From: Phycisphaeraceae bacterium
GTDB lineage: Bacteria; Planctomycetota; Phycisphaerae; Phycisphaerales; Phycisphaeraceae
DNA length: 64,000 bases
Direction of reading: 5' to 3'
Assembly: GCA_028284155.1 (NCBI GenBank)
Contig: JANQSF010000034.1
Span: 1-64,000 of the forward strand
Shown: positions 50,908-59,386 of the stretch, in pieces
How positions within the stretch are numbered: the first letter of the stretch is position 1
How the letters are laid out: each line of letters opens with the position of its first letter
The notes under the pieces: generated by a model
Database searches by the model: none
Told to the model about the DNA's origin: nothing
Seen by the model: only the letters and a program-made list of their open reading frames with translations
Program-made: the position numbers and the translations under genes

Positions 50908-52323
50908 TCAAACCAGTAGATCACGCACAGCCGAACCGGGACGGATGAAGTGCGGTCGCCCTTGCGCGTCGTGGATGATCTGCCGCGCGGGCACACCCAT
51001 GAGGTGATAGACCGTTGCGATCAGGTCGGTCGGGCGAACCGGGTCGGCGGCTGGGTAGGCGGCGTGCTTGTCGCTCCGGCCGTAAACGTATCCGCCTTTG
51101 ACACCCGCGCCGGTGAGCACGGTCGTGAAACAGCCCGGCCAATGGTCCCGCCCGTCACGACCCGCGCCGGCGTCGCTCGAACGCTGGCCGACCTTGGGCG
51201 TTCTGCCAAACTCGCCCGTCCAGATCACCAGCGTTTCGTCGAACAGCCCGCGTGATTGCAGGTCGTCGATGAGCGCGCTGAACGCGCGGTCGGCGACGGG
51301 GCACAACCTGTCTTTCAGGTCGATGAAGTTTCGGCTGTGCGTGTCCCAGTAGACGCTAACGTTCTTGATGCCGTCGTTCGGCCAAAACACGGTCACCAGC
51401 GGCACGCCGCGTTCGACGAGCCGGCGGGCCTGCAACACGGATTGGCCGTGCGGGTTCAGGCCGTACCGCTTGCGGACTTCGATCGGCTCTTCGGCCAGGT
51501 CGAAGGCGCCGCGTTGCGTGGCTGCGGCGTTGAGCAGGTCGAACGCACGGCGGTGGCTGGCGTCCTGCGCTTCGAGGTTGGCGCGGTGGTTGGCCAACCG
51601 GCGGTCGAGTTGTTTCAACAGGTCGCGCCGCGTGTCCATGCGGCGGACGGACAACTCGGGCAAAGCCGTCAGCTCGCCGACCTTGTAGTCCGGCTTGCTC
51701 GGGTCGGCGTCGATCGTCATCGGGTCATACACCGGGCCGAGCCAACCGGCGAACTGGCCTTGGCTTTGCTCGACGAAGCGCGGCACGTCGTTCGGCAGCT
51801 TCGGCCGCATCGAAACGAACGGCGGCAGCGCGCCGCGGCCGCGCCCCATTCGACTGAACACCGAACCGATGTGCGGCCACTGGTCGCGGATCGCCTTGCT
51901 GCGCGGCGGCAGCTGACCGGTCAGCAGGTAGTGCGTCGAAACCGTGTGGTCGCCGTTGTCGTGCGTCATCGACCGCACGATCGAGAGCTTGTCCACGCGA
52001 CGCGCCATCATTGGCAGGTGTTCACAGATCTGAATTCCCGGCACGTTGGTCTTGATCGGGTTGAACTCGCCGCGCACGTCGGACGGTGCGTCGGGCTTCA
52101 TGTCCCACGTGTCCTGGTGCGCCGGGCCGCCCCACATGAAGAGCATGATGCAGGCCTTGGCTCGGCCGAAGCTCGACGCGTTGACCGGCTTGGCTGCGGC
52201 CGCGCGACCGGCCAACAGTTGCGGCAGGGTCATGCCGACCAGGCCGAGGCTGCCCGCGCGCAGCAGGTCGCGGCGACTGGGAATGGGGGATACACCGAGA
52301 TTCGAATCGCTCTCAAATGACAT
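50908..52323 (-). CDS. DUF1501 family protein, Tat-exported
   Basis: This 471-residue protein starts at the ATG at 52323; an open frame extending upstream into the promoter region of the Rieske gene is rejected. It has a Tat signal (SRRDLLRAGSLGLVGMTLPQLLAGRAAA) and the DUF1501 core: CIMLFMWGGPAHQDTWDMKP, IVRSMTHDNGDHTVSTHYLLTG, VIWTGEFGRTPKVGQRSSDAGAGRDH and IATVYHLMGVPARQIIHD. Unlike the copy at 32.1 kb, it has no PSCyt1-DUF1549 partner beside it, so it stands alone here. Function unknown; see the paired copy. Confidence 0.9.
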   Translation of the reverse strand: MSFESDSNLGVSPIPSRRDLLRAGSLGLVGMTLPQLLAGRAAAAKPVNASSFGRAKACIMLFMWGGPAHQDTWDMKPDAPSDVRGEFNPIKTNVPGIQICEHLPMMARRVDKLSIVRSMTHDNGDHTVSTHYLLTGQLPPRSKAIRDQWPHIGSVFSRMGRGRGALPPFVSMRPKLPNDVPRFVEQSQGQFAGWLGPVYDPMTIDADPSKPDYKVGELTALPELSVRRMDTRRDLLKQLDRRLANHRANLEAQDASHRRAFDLLNAAATQRGAFDLAEEPIEVRKRYGLNPHGQSVLQARRLVERGVPLVTVFWPNDGIKNVSVYWDTHSRNFIDLKDRLCPVADRAFSALIDDLQSRGLFDETLVIWTGEFGRTPKVGQRSSDAGAGRDGRDHWPGCFTTVLTGAGVKGGYVYGRSDKHAAYPAADPVRPTDLIATVYHLMGVPARQIIHDAQGRPHFIRPGSAVRDLLV

Positions 52324-52401
52324 GACGACAGACGATTGTATCGGCTTATGCCGCTGGTACCCTGCTATTCGCAACGCCGCGGGCGTACCCAAGCGGACAG
52401 G

Positions 52402-52458
52402 TTGAGCAACAGGCCGTATATAATCGCACGAGGCTCGACGAAAGCGTCGGGCCTTTTT
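52402..52458 (+). promoter_or_regulatory. promoter and 5' stem-loop of the Rieske operon
   Basis: A perfect TATAAT (52419-52424) lies downstream of a TTGAGC (52402-52407) that is too close (11 bases) to be its -35. The expected start is near 52430, directly at a 10-bp stem (AGGCTCGACG with CGTCGGGCCT, one wobble; 52431-52440 and 52445-52454) followed by TTTT. The hairpin would cap the mRNA 5' end, 22 bases before the Rieske ATG. Confidence 0.5.
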
Positions 52459-52480
52459 GACTCTGGATGAGCGACGCAAC

Positions 52481-53110
52481 ATGAGTGACGCACCCGACAG
52501 CCCAACCGACCCCGCGCTCCCTCCCACTCCCCCGCCACAACTGGTCAATACCGACAGCGAACCGCCGCGACGCGGATTCCTTTACAAGGCGTTGGCGGCC
52601 GTCGTCGGCGCGATTGTGGTCGTTGTGCCCGCTGCGGCCGGTCTGTTCGTCTTCGCCGACCCGATCGTGCCACGCAAGAAAGATGACGAAGAGGAGCAGG
52701 AGACCGATTTCATCGAGGTCGGCCCCGTCTCGGCTGTGCCCGACAACGGCGCGCCGCACAAATTCGTCGTCAGGGCCGACCTGACCGACGCGTGGACGAT
52801 GCGCCGCGACGTGGCGATCGGCTCGGTCTATGTCCGCCGAACCGAAGACGGCTCCCTGCAGGCGTTCACCGCGTCCTGCCCACACCTGGGCTGTGCCGTG
52901 TCGCCCAAACCCGACGGGTCGTTCGGCTGCCCCTGCCACGACAGTGAGTTCAACCCAGACGGGACGATCAAACCGGTCACGTCCAACGGGATGAAGACCG
53001 TGTCCCTGCGCGGCCTGGACGAGTTGGACGTGGACGAGTCACCCGAGGGCATGGTCCGCATTCGCTTCCAGAAGTTCCGCTCGGGCATCGCCGAGAAGGT
53101 GGCGGTGTGA
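52481..53110 (+). CDS. Rieske iron-sulfur protein (cytochrome bc-type complex)
   Basis: This 209-residue protein starts at the ATG at 52481. A Pro-rich N-terminus is followed by a transmembrane anchor (about 44-68, LYKALAAVVGAIVVVVPAAAGLFV). The Rieske [2Fe-2S] site is CPHLGC...CPCHDSEF (about 128-155), both Cys-His boxes complete. It carries electrons from quinol to cytochrome c in a bc1/b6f-type complex. The next gene encodes cytochrome b fused to haem c domains, so the two form the core of one complex. Classical cytochrome c1 is missing and its role is presumably taken by the fused domains. Confidence 0.92.
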   Translation: MSDAPDSPTDPALPPTPPPQLVNTDSEPPRRGFLYKALAAVVGAIVVVVPAAAGLFVFADPIVPRKKDDEEEQETDFIEVGPVSAVPDNGAPHKFVVRADLTDAWTMRRDVAIGSVYVRRTEDGSLQAFTASCPHLGCAVSPKPDGSFGCPCHDSEFNPDGTIKPVTSNGMKTVSLRGLDELDVDESPEGMVRIRFQKFRSGIAEKVAV

Positions 53111-53134
53111 CGTTGTGATCTATGAAGGAGTTGG

Positions 53135-53298
53135 AACGCAAAGGCGCGGAGTCGCGGAGGTCGAAGGGAAAGTGGTTGATTTGAATGGGTGGATCGATGC
53201 GTTAGAAACCTGAATTGACTCCAAACAAACATCAACAAGTCAAATAACTGAATTGAACCATAATCATCCGCCTCTTCGCGCCTCAGCGCCATTGCGTT
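53135..53298. repeat. 164-bp element with 26-28-bp inverted ends
   Basis: AACGCAAAGGCGCGGAGTCG... (53135-53160) and an imperfect inverse ending ...GCCATTGCGTT (53271-53298) flank a ~110-bp AT-richer core between the Rieske and cytochrome b genes. It has no coding capacity. It resembles a non-autonomous mobile element or a repeat pair of the CGCAAAGGCGC type. Confidence 0.6.
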
Positions 53299-53324
53299 GA
53301 GTCTTCCCCCCGCAGGACCAAGAC

Positions 53325-55835
53325 GTGATCAAGTCATTCACCAACTGGCTCGACGACCGCACCGGCTACCGCGGCTTTGTCAAAGACGCCCTCTACGAGC
53401 GCATCCCCGGCGGCGCCAAGTGGCGGTACGTCTGGGGCTCGACGCTCGTGTTCGCTTTCGTCGTGCAGATGATCACCGGCACCATCCTCTGGATGGCGTA
53501 CAGCCCGTCGTCGCAGACCGCGTGGGAGAGCGTTTACTACATCCAGCACGAGATGGCCGGCGGTTGGCTGCTGCGCGGCATCCACCACTACATGGCCCAG
53601 GCGATGATCGTCCTGCTCGCGTTGCACGTCATGCAGGTGGTCATCGACGGCGCATACCGCGCGCCGCGCGAGGTCAACTTCTGGATCGGCATCATCCTGC
53701 TGCTCATCACGATGGGGCTCGGCCTGACGGGCTACCTGCTGCCGTGGGATCAGAAGGGTTACTGGGCGACGAAGGTCGCGACGAACATCGCCGGCTCGAC
53801 GCCGGTGATCGGCCCCTACTTACAAAAGCTCGTGATCGGTGGCAGCGACTACGGGCACCACACGCTCACACGGTTTTTCGCGCTGCACGCCGGCGTGCTG
53901 CCGGCGGCGCTGATCGGCTTCCTGGTCATCCACGTCTACGTCTTCCGCCGACACGGCATCACCGCGCACAAGCCCGAAGCCAAACGCAACGCGCACTTTT
54001 GGCCTGACCAGATCCTCCGCGACGGCGTTGCGTGTCTGGCTGTGCTGCTGGTCGTGCTGTTCCTCAGCTCGCGTCACTGGATTGGAGCGCAATTTGATCC
54101 CGACGTCGATCCCGCGACGGTCACACTTGGCGCCGACCTTGGCCCGCCGGCTGAGCCGACGGAAAACTACGACGCCGCTCGGCCGGAGTGGTATTACCTG
54201 TCGCTCTACCAGTTGCTCAAGTACGTGCCGGAGTTCGTCGGCGCGTTCATCGTGCCGGGCGTGGCGCTGGGCATCCTGTTCCTCATGCCGATCCTGGGCA
54301 AATGGAAACTCGGACACCGCTTCAACATCGCGTACGTCGTGATCGTCCTGCTGGGCGCGGGCGCGCTGACGGGGCTGGCGATCTATGACGACCAGAACAA
54401 CCCCAGTTTCAAGGCGGCCGTCACGCACACCAGCGACGTCGCACAGCGGACGTTCACCCTGATCGACGCCAACGACGGCATCCCCGTCGAGGGCGCGACC
54501 GGCCTGATGCACAACGACCCGCAGATCATGGGGCCACGCCTGTTCCGCGAGCACTGCGCCGCCTGCCATCGTTACGACGGCCACGACGGGACCGGTTATG
54601 AACCACTCGACCCGAGCACAGGTAAGCCGACCGAACCCAGTGCCGCCGACCTCTATCAATTCGCCAGCGTCGAGTGGTTGACCGCGTTCCTCGACCCGGA
54701 CCAGATCACCAAGCCGCACATGTGGGGCAACACGCGGTTCGTCAAGGGCAAAGACGGCAGTGGCAAGCCAAGCCGGATGGTCGATGTCGTCGTCAATCAC
54801 ATCGCCAAGTACTCCGAAGACGACAAGAAGATGCTGGCCCACGGGATCGAAGCGCTTTCAGCGGGCGCGGACCTGCCCTACCAGGCAGAGATCAACAAGA
54901 AATACTCAAAGGTCGTTGAGGGCAAACAAGTCCTCGACCGCGACAAAGTAGCCGAAGGTCTATTTAACCTTGAAGACTTGAGTAAGAAGAGTTGCACCGA
55001 TTGTCACGAGTTGATCGACCCCGACCCCGGCGCGGATTCTCCGACGCTGATCGGTTACGGGTCGAAGGAGTGGCTGGTCAAGTTCATCGGCGACCCGGAG
55101 CACGCCAAGTTTTACGGCGACAAGGGCAACGACCGGATGCCGAGCTACGCGCGCGACGGCCAACTGACGACCAAGCAGATCGAGTTGTTGGCGGACTGGA
55201 TCCGCGGCGACGGGTACGACCCGAAGAATCCCAAACACAAGTGGCCCTGGGTGCCGAAGGCGGTCGCGTACATCCCGCCGAAAGACACGACGGTTGAGAT
55301 GAAATCGGCTGACGACATCGAAGCGGACAACCGCAAGGCTGCGAAGGCCAAAGCCGCCGGCGCGCCCAAGACTGACAACGGTAACAAGCCCGACACACCG
55401 CCAACCGTCGACAAACCCGACACGACCGACCCGCCCGACACGCCGCCGACACCGACGATCAACCTGGCCGAAGCGAAGAAGGCCGGGCCGGCCGAGGTGC
55501 CGGACACGATCGACTTCGTCAAGCACGTTCAGCCGATCTTCGAGGCCAATTGCGTGGCGTGTCACGGGCCGGTGAAGCCGAAGGGCAAGTACCGCATGGA
55601 CATCAAGTCCGAGGCGTTGAAGACGCAAGGCGGGGGCAACATCGTCCCCGGCGACGTGGAAGAGAGTTGGTTGGCCTTCGTCATCTCGGTGCCGGCCGAC
55701 GAAGACGACCTGATGCCGCCGACCAAGGTTGGCGGGCCGATGACCAAGGTCCAGATCGACGTGATCCGCAAATGGATCGAACAGGGCGCCAAGTGGCCGG
55801 ACGGTGTGGAGTTGAAGGCGAAGAAGGACGACTAA
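53325..55835 (+). CDS. cytochrome b fused to three c-type haem domains
   Basis: This 836-residue protein combines cytochrome b with cytochrome c. Residues 1-230 form the four-helix b-haem bundle: haem-ligand His pairs lie in GIHHYMAQAMIVLLALH (helix B) and LHAGVLPAALIGFLVIH (helix D), with LPWDQKGYW between. The PEWY motif of the quinol site is at about residue 285, in a subunit IV-like part that continues to ~360. Haem-attachment sites follow: CAACH (~411), CTDCH (~557) and CVACH (~743). The last belongs to a planctomycete-type domain after a Pro/Thr/Asp-rich linker. It pairs with the Rieske protein upstream. All haem c domains should face the periplasm. Confidence 0.93.
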   Translation: MIKSFTNWLDDRTGYRGFVKDALYERIPGGAKWRYVWGSTLVFAFVVQMITGTILWMAYSPSSQTAWESVYYIQHEMAGGWLLRGIHHYMAQAMIVLLALHVMQVVIDGAYRAPREVNFWIGIILLLITMGLGLTGYLLPWDQKGYWATKVATNIAGSTPVIGPYLQKLVIGGSDYGHHTLTRFFALHAGVLPAALIGFLVIHVYVFRRHGITAHKPEAKRNAHFWPDQILRDGVACLAVLLVVLFLSSRHWIGAQFDPDVDPATVTLGADLGPPAEPTENYDAARPEWYYLSLYQLLKYVPEFVGAFIVPGVALGILFLMPILGKWKLGHRFNIAYVVIVLLGAGALTGLAIYDDQNNPSFKAAVTHTSDVAQRTFTLIDANDGIPVEGATGLMHNDPQIMGPRLFREHCAACHRYDGHDGTGYEPLDPSTGKPTEPSAADLYQFASVEWLTAFLDPDQITKPHMWGNTRFVKGKDGSGKPSRMVDVVVNHIAKYSEDDKKMLAHGIEALSAGADLPYQAEINKKYSKVVEGKQVLDRDKVAEGLFNLEDLSKKSCTDCHELIDPDPGADSPTLIGYGSKEWLVKFIGDPEHAKFYGDKGNDRMPSYARDGQLTTKQIELLADWIRGDGYDPKNPKHKWPWVPKAVAYIPPKDTTVEMKSADDIEADNRKAAKAKAAGAPKTDNGNKPDTPPTVDKPDTTDPPDTPPTPTINLAEAKKAGPAEVPDTIDFVKHVQPIFEANCVACHGPVKPKGKYRMDIKSEALKTQGGGNIVPGDVEESWLAFVISVPADEDDLMPPTKVGGPMTKVQIDVIRKWIEQGAKWPDGVELKAKKDD

Positions 55836-55963
55836 TCTTCTACAAGGGCGCGTCCGCGCGGGGTGCCATCACACGGCCGAGGCAAAGCCGCAGGCAGTGT
55901 GATGCGGGACGCGAGCGAATAGCCGACCGCGGAAGGATACCGCGAGCAAGTTTTGTCTGATAA

Positions 55964-56035
55964 GTAGGGTGGGCACTGCCCACCATCGTTTGTCGTTGCG
56001 TTGTCGTATTCTGTGGTGGGCAGTGCCCACCCTAC
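55964..56035. repeat. 22-bp perfect inverted repeat with GTAGG ends (family B, TGGGC type)
   Basis: GTAGGGTGGGCACTGCCCAC... (55964-55985) and its exact inverse (56014-56035), spacer 28 bases. Each arm is near-palindromic. It has the same layout as the copy at 40859-40932. Upstream, ATCACAC/GTGTGAT segments around 55870-55905 form another small inverted pair. Confidence 0.85.
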
Positions 56036-56082
56036 GGCCTCCGCCCCCGACAGGAAGAACCGGGGGCGATCGAACGGTCGCC

Positions 56083-57558
56083 ATGAAGCCCGATGTGTTG
56101 GCTACGTTGTTGCTGGTCTACGCCGGCGCTGTCTGTTTCTGGACGGTGCTCGCGTGGGCGCTGCGGCGGAGTTGGTCGGCCGCCCTGCCGGCCGGCGCGG
56201 CCGTTGGGGCGTTGGCGGCGACGGCCTGGTTCGTGGGCAAGCTGTACCCGACGCAAGGGCTGATCGCGGGGCTGACCGGCGCGTTCTCCGCGTCGAACCT
56301 CGCGGCGGCGGGTTGGGGTGCGGCCATGGCGTTGCCGTGGTGCGTGCTGCCAATCGTCTTTGCACGCGCGTCGAAGCCGACGGAGTCGGACGACGAGTCG
56401 AGCAAACCACAAACGACCTGCCGCTGCGCGCGGTGGTGGCTTTCAGCCGGTGTGTTGGTCGCGTCCGTCGCGGTCACGACGGGTGCGGGCATCGCCCTGT
56501 TCAACAAGTCGATGCAACCCGAAGGCAAGTCGTTGCCGCCGGCGTCGGCCGACGACGTGCGGCTGCGAGTTGATCACATCGCGACGGTCAAAGGATCGCC
56601 CGTGCGCATCGCCGTGGACGACGAAGGTGTCGTGTTCGTCACGTTCACGCAGGACCGAGGCGACGGCCGGGAATGGGGTGGCATCGAACGGCTGACCTTC
56701 GACGCCGAGACGAATCAATACAAGCAGCGCGTAGTCGCGCGGGCGTCCGTGCTCGACCGCAGCTACGGTTTGGCTGTGCGCGACGGCGACCTGTACGTGT
56801 CACGGGCCGGCCGATTCGCCACAACGAGCCACGGGCGGGTGACGTACCTCGAAACCGGTGCGGTGACCCGTTTGCGCGACCTGGACGGCGATGGGCAGTT
56901 CGAGCATTACCACGACGTCGTGACCGGCCTGCCCGGTTCGCAGGGGCCGGCCGTCGATCACCAGAACAACGCGATCGTGTTCTCGCCCGACGGGTCGCTT
57001 TACATTGCCGTCGGCGTCGGCAGCGACCGGACGCCCGGCGCGCACGAGTGGGAGGGCACGATCCTCAAGTCCGACCCGCAGTTCACGTCGGTCGAGGTGT
57101 TTGCCAGCGGCTTCCGCAACCCGTTCGGCGTGACGTTCGGCCCCGAGGGTCAACTCATCGTCAGCGACAACGACTGGCAGACGGCCGGCGACGAGATCAA
57201 TCATGTCGAGCGGGGTAAACACTACGGTCACCCGTACGTCGTCGGCGACGCGGGCGACCGCGACGACGGGTTCACGCCGCCGATCCTGTTGGCCGCGCCC
57301 GAGTCGAACCTGCTCGGCGTGGCGTACACCGAGTCGTCAAAACTGCCCGACGACATGCGACGTTGTTTGTATGTCGTGGACTATTTCAAACAGAACGTCG
57401 TGCGCTACCCCGTGACGTTGGCCGATGGCAGGATGTCGCTGGGTGAGGGTAAGGCTTGCGCCAAAGTGCCCCGGCCGGTCGATATCGCGGTCGGCCCGGA
57501 TGGTGACCTGTTTGTGTTGTCGCGCATGGGCGGTGTGTATCGCATCCGTGTTAAGTAG
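56083..57558 (+). CDS. membrane-anchored sugar-dehydrogenase-like (NHL/SGL) propeller
   Basis: This 491-residue protein starts at the ATG at 56083. It has four or more hydrophobic segments in the first ~155 residues (LATLLLVYAGAVCFWTVLAWAL, LPAGAAVGALAATAWFVG, and others to ~150), an unusual multi-span anchor. A beta-propeller follows (about 165-490) with sorbosone/glucose-dehydrogenase-like motifs: GSPVRIAVDDEGVVFV, RDGDLYVS, LPGSQGPAVDHQNN, GFRNPFGVTFGPEGQLIVSDND and HGHPYVV-like. It lacks a cytochrome domain itself; the next gene, 18 bases on, is a dihaem cytochrome and probably receives its electrons. Substrate unknown. Confidence 0.8.
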   Translation: MKPDVLATLLLVYAGAVCFWTVLAWALRRSWSAALPAGAAVGALAATAWFVGKLYPTQGLIAGLTGAFSASNLAAAGWGAAMALPWCVLPIVFARASKPTESDDESSKPQTTCRCARWWLSAGVLVASVAVTTGAGIALFNKSMQPEGKSLPPASADDVRLRVDHIATVKGSPVRIAVDDEGVVFVTFTQDRGDGREWGGIERLTFDAETNQYKQRVVARASVLDRSYGLAVRDGDLYVSRAGRFATTSHGRVTYLETGAVTRLRDLDGDGQFEHYHDVVTGLPGSQGPAVDHQNNAIVFSPDGSLYIAVGVGSDRTPGAHEWEGTILKSDPQFTSVEVFASGFRNPFGVTFGPEGQLIVSDNDWQTAGDEINHVERGKHYGHPYVVGDAGDRDDGFTPPILLAAPESNLLGVAYTESSKLPDDMRRCLYVVDYFKQNVVRYPVTLADGRMSLGEGKACAKVPRPVDIAVGPDGDLFVLSRMGGVYRIRVK

Positions 57559-57576
57559 GAACGGTGATCCATTGTT

Positions 57577-58506
57577 ATGACGAAGTCGGTTTGCATCTTC
57601 CGCTTGGTCTTGGCCGTGGTGTTCGCGGCGGCGGTGACCGCGCTGGTCGTTTGGGGCACGACTGAGTTCAGCGCATCGCGTGGCGGTGGTAGAGGCGGCG
57701 GCGGCAAGGACCGAGTCGCGAAGGGACAGGTCGTTTTCAAGCAGCGTTGCGCGGGCTGCCACGCGACGAAGCCGGACGCGTCGCTGATGCGCGGGCCGAG
57801 CCTCGCAGGTATTGGCAAGGACGCGGCGACGCGCAAGGCAGGCGTGTCGGCTGAGCAGTTCCTGCTTGAGTCGATCATCGACCCGAAGGCGTTCCGCACG
57901 GACGACGCGACGGGCATCATGCCGCAGCGCGTCGCGGCCGGGCTGAGCGAGCAAGCCGTGCGCGACCTGGTGCTGTACCTGTCGAGTCTGAACGGCCAGC
58001 CGAACGCCTCGGCCGTGGACGGGCTGACGTTTGAACCCGTGCCGGACGAGTCCGACGCGGCGCAGGCAGTCGACTCGAAGTTGGTCTTGGCGGGCGAGCA
58101 ACTGTTCCGCGGCAAGGCGGGTTGCGTGCAATGTCACACACTGCGGCCCGCGATCGGTGACACACTGCTCGCCCCGACCGTGTTGGGCAGCCGAGACTTC
58201 GACACTGAACAATTGACCGCGGCTGTCTTCGACCCGCACCGTGACATCACGGCCGGCTACCGTATGGCCCGCGTGGAACTGGCGGACGGCGACGTGTTGA
58301 CCGGCCGAATCCTTGATGCGTCGGATGCGACGACCACGGTGTTGGTCACGCATTTGGACGGCTCGTTCGAGCGCATGACGATCAAACGTGACGACGAGGT
58401 GAAGGTCACGCCGCTCGACGTCTCGTCGATGCCGGCCAACTACGGCGAACTCCTGTCGGCTGACGAACGCCGCGCGCTGATCGCGTTCCTGCGTGCTCTG
58501 CCGTAG
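57577..58506 (+). CDS. dihaem cytochrome c, membrane-anchored
   Basis: This 309-residue protein has a single N-terminal membrane anchor (SVCIFRLVLAVVFAAAVTALVVWG) followed by a Gly/Arg-rich linker. Two haem-attachment sites follow: CAGCH (~65) and CVQCH (~185), each in a small c-type domain; MPQR near 112 is a possible Met ligand. The second domain resembles the haem-binding region seen at the end of planctomycete membrane-bound dehydrogenases (QLTAAVFDPHRDITAGYRMARVELADGDVLTGRI). It starts 18 bases after the propeller gene, so co-transcription is likely and it is probably that enzyme's electron acceptor. Confidence 0.88.
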   Translation: MTKSVCIFRLVLAVVFAAAVTALVVWGTTEFSASRGGGRGGGGKDRVAKGQVVFKQRCAGCHATKPDASLMRGPSLAGIGKDAATRKAGVSAEQFLLESIIDPKAFRTDDATGIMPQRVAAGLSEQAVRDLVLYLSSLNGQPNASAVDGLTFEPVPDESDAAQAVDSKLVLAGEQLFRGKAGCVQCHTLRPAIGDTLLAPTVLGSRDFDTEQLTAAVFDPHRDITAGYRMARVELADGDVLTGRILDASDATTTVLVTHLDGSFERMTIKRDDEVKVTPLDVSSMPANYGELLSADERRALIAFLRALP

Positions 58507-58701
58507 ACAGACAACACGCCCGCAAGCGACCCCAATCTTGCCCGGAAGCCGGGTCGAACGCTTTGGAGTCTCTGCCTGCTCTTTTGTGGTAGGGTTGGCG
58601 CGAGGGTTTGACAGGGTCTGACGGCAACGGCTTGCAATCCTTGCCGCGGCAGAGGCGTTGCAACCGACGGCCTGTCCACGTGTGTCAAGTAGGAGACCAT
58701 C

Positions 58702-59259
58702 ATGCGATACCTGCCCGTTCTATTCGCTCTGTTCGCGTTCGCGGCCGTCACCCCGCACGCTTTGGCCGAGGACGTATCGTCCGGCCCGGACCCGAAGCAG
58801 AAGGTCGCGCCGCTGAAGGTGTTCGACGTAACGGGCGAACACGCGTCGCAGCAGGTCGATTACCCGGCCAAGCGTGGTGTCAAGCCGACGGTCTACCTGT
58901 TTGTGCCGGCTGACAAGTGGTCGCGGCCGACGGCGAGGTTCATCCGCAAACTCGACGAGCTGGTCGCCGAGCACGGTAAAGACCTCTACATGGTGGCCGT
59001 CTGGCTGACGGAGGACAAGCAGAAGAGCAAGACGTATCTGCCGCGCGCCCAACGTTCGATCAAATTGAAGGCGACCGCGCTGACCGTGTTCGAGGGCGAT
59101 AAGTCCGGCCCGGCTGAGGGCTGGATCGTCAACCCCGACGCCGACGTGACGGCCGTGGTCGCCGTCAAGGGAAAGGTTGTCAAGTCGTTCGGTTTCGTCT
59201 CCGCCAACGAAACGGTCGTGCAGAAAGTTTGGAAGGTCGCGAAGGCCGCCGCACCGTGA
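58702..59259 (+). CDS. exported thioredoxin-fold-like protein without active-site Cys
   Basis: This 185-residue protein has a signal peptide (RYLPVLFALFAFAAVTPHALA) and a thioredoxin/peroxiredoxin-like body (LKVFDVTGEHASQQVDYPAKRGVKPTVYLFVPADKWSRPTARFIRKLDELVAEHGKDLYMVAVWL). It has no Cys in the usual CXXC position, so it is unlikely to act as a disulfide reductase. In planctomycetes similar proteins are predicted periplasmic chaperone-like or binding proteins. It is the fifth gene in the rightward redox locus. A possible TTGACA-like box about 90 bases upstream (58608) has no good -10. Confidence 0.65.
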   Translation: MRYLPVLFALFAFAAVTPHALAEDVSSGPDPKQKVAPLKVFDVTGEHASQQVDYPAKRGVKPTVYLFVPADKWSRPTARFIRKLDELVAEHGKDLYMVAVWLTEDKQKSKTYLPRAQRSIKLKATALTVFEGDKSGPAEGWIVNPDADVTAVVAVKGKVVKSFGFVSANETVVQKVWKVAKAAAP

Positions 59260-59267
59260 GTCTGCCG

Positions 59268-59325
59268 CCGCCTGCGGCTTAGCGCGTTGTAAGGCGCTGT
59301 GACCGGGCCGACACGGCCCGGCTCG
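59268..59325. repeat. inverted family D unit plus variant family C arm
   Basis: GCCGCCTGCGGCTTAGCGCG (59268-59287) is an inverted family D unit; CCGGGCCGACACGGCCCGG (59303-59321) is a variant of the family C arm. They lie between two genes of the redox locus. Confidence 0.6.
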
Positions 59326-59386
59326 CTTGGGTGGACGGATGTTGATGTTGGTCCGACGATCCGTGCATCCAACCTAACGTTTACTC

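Noticed and set aside
58608..58638. TTGACA promoter upstream of the thioredoxin-fold gene
   Set aside because: The best -10 (TGCAAT) is weak and 19 bases away.
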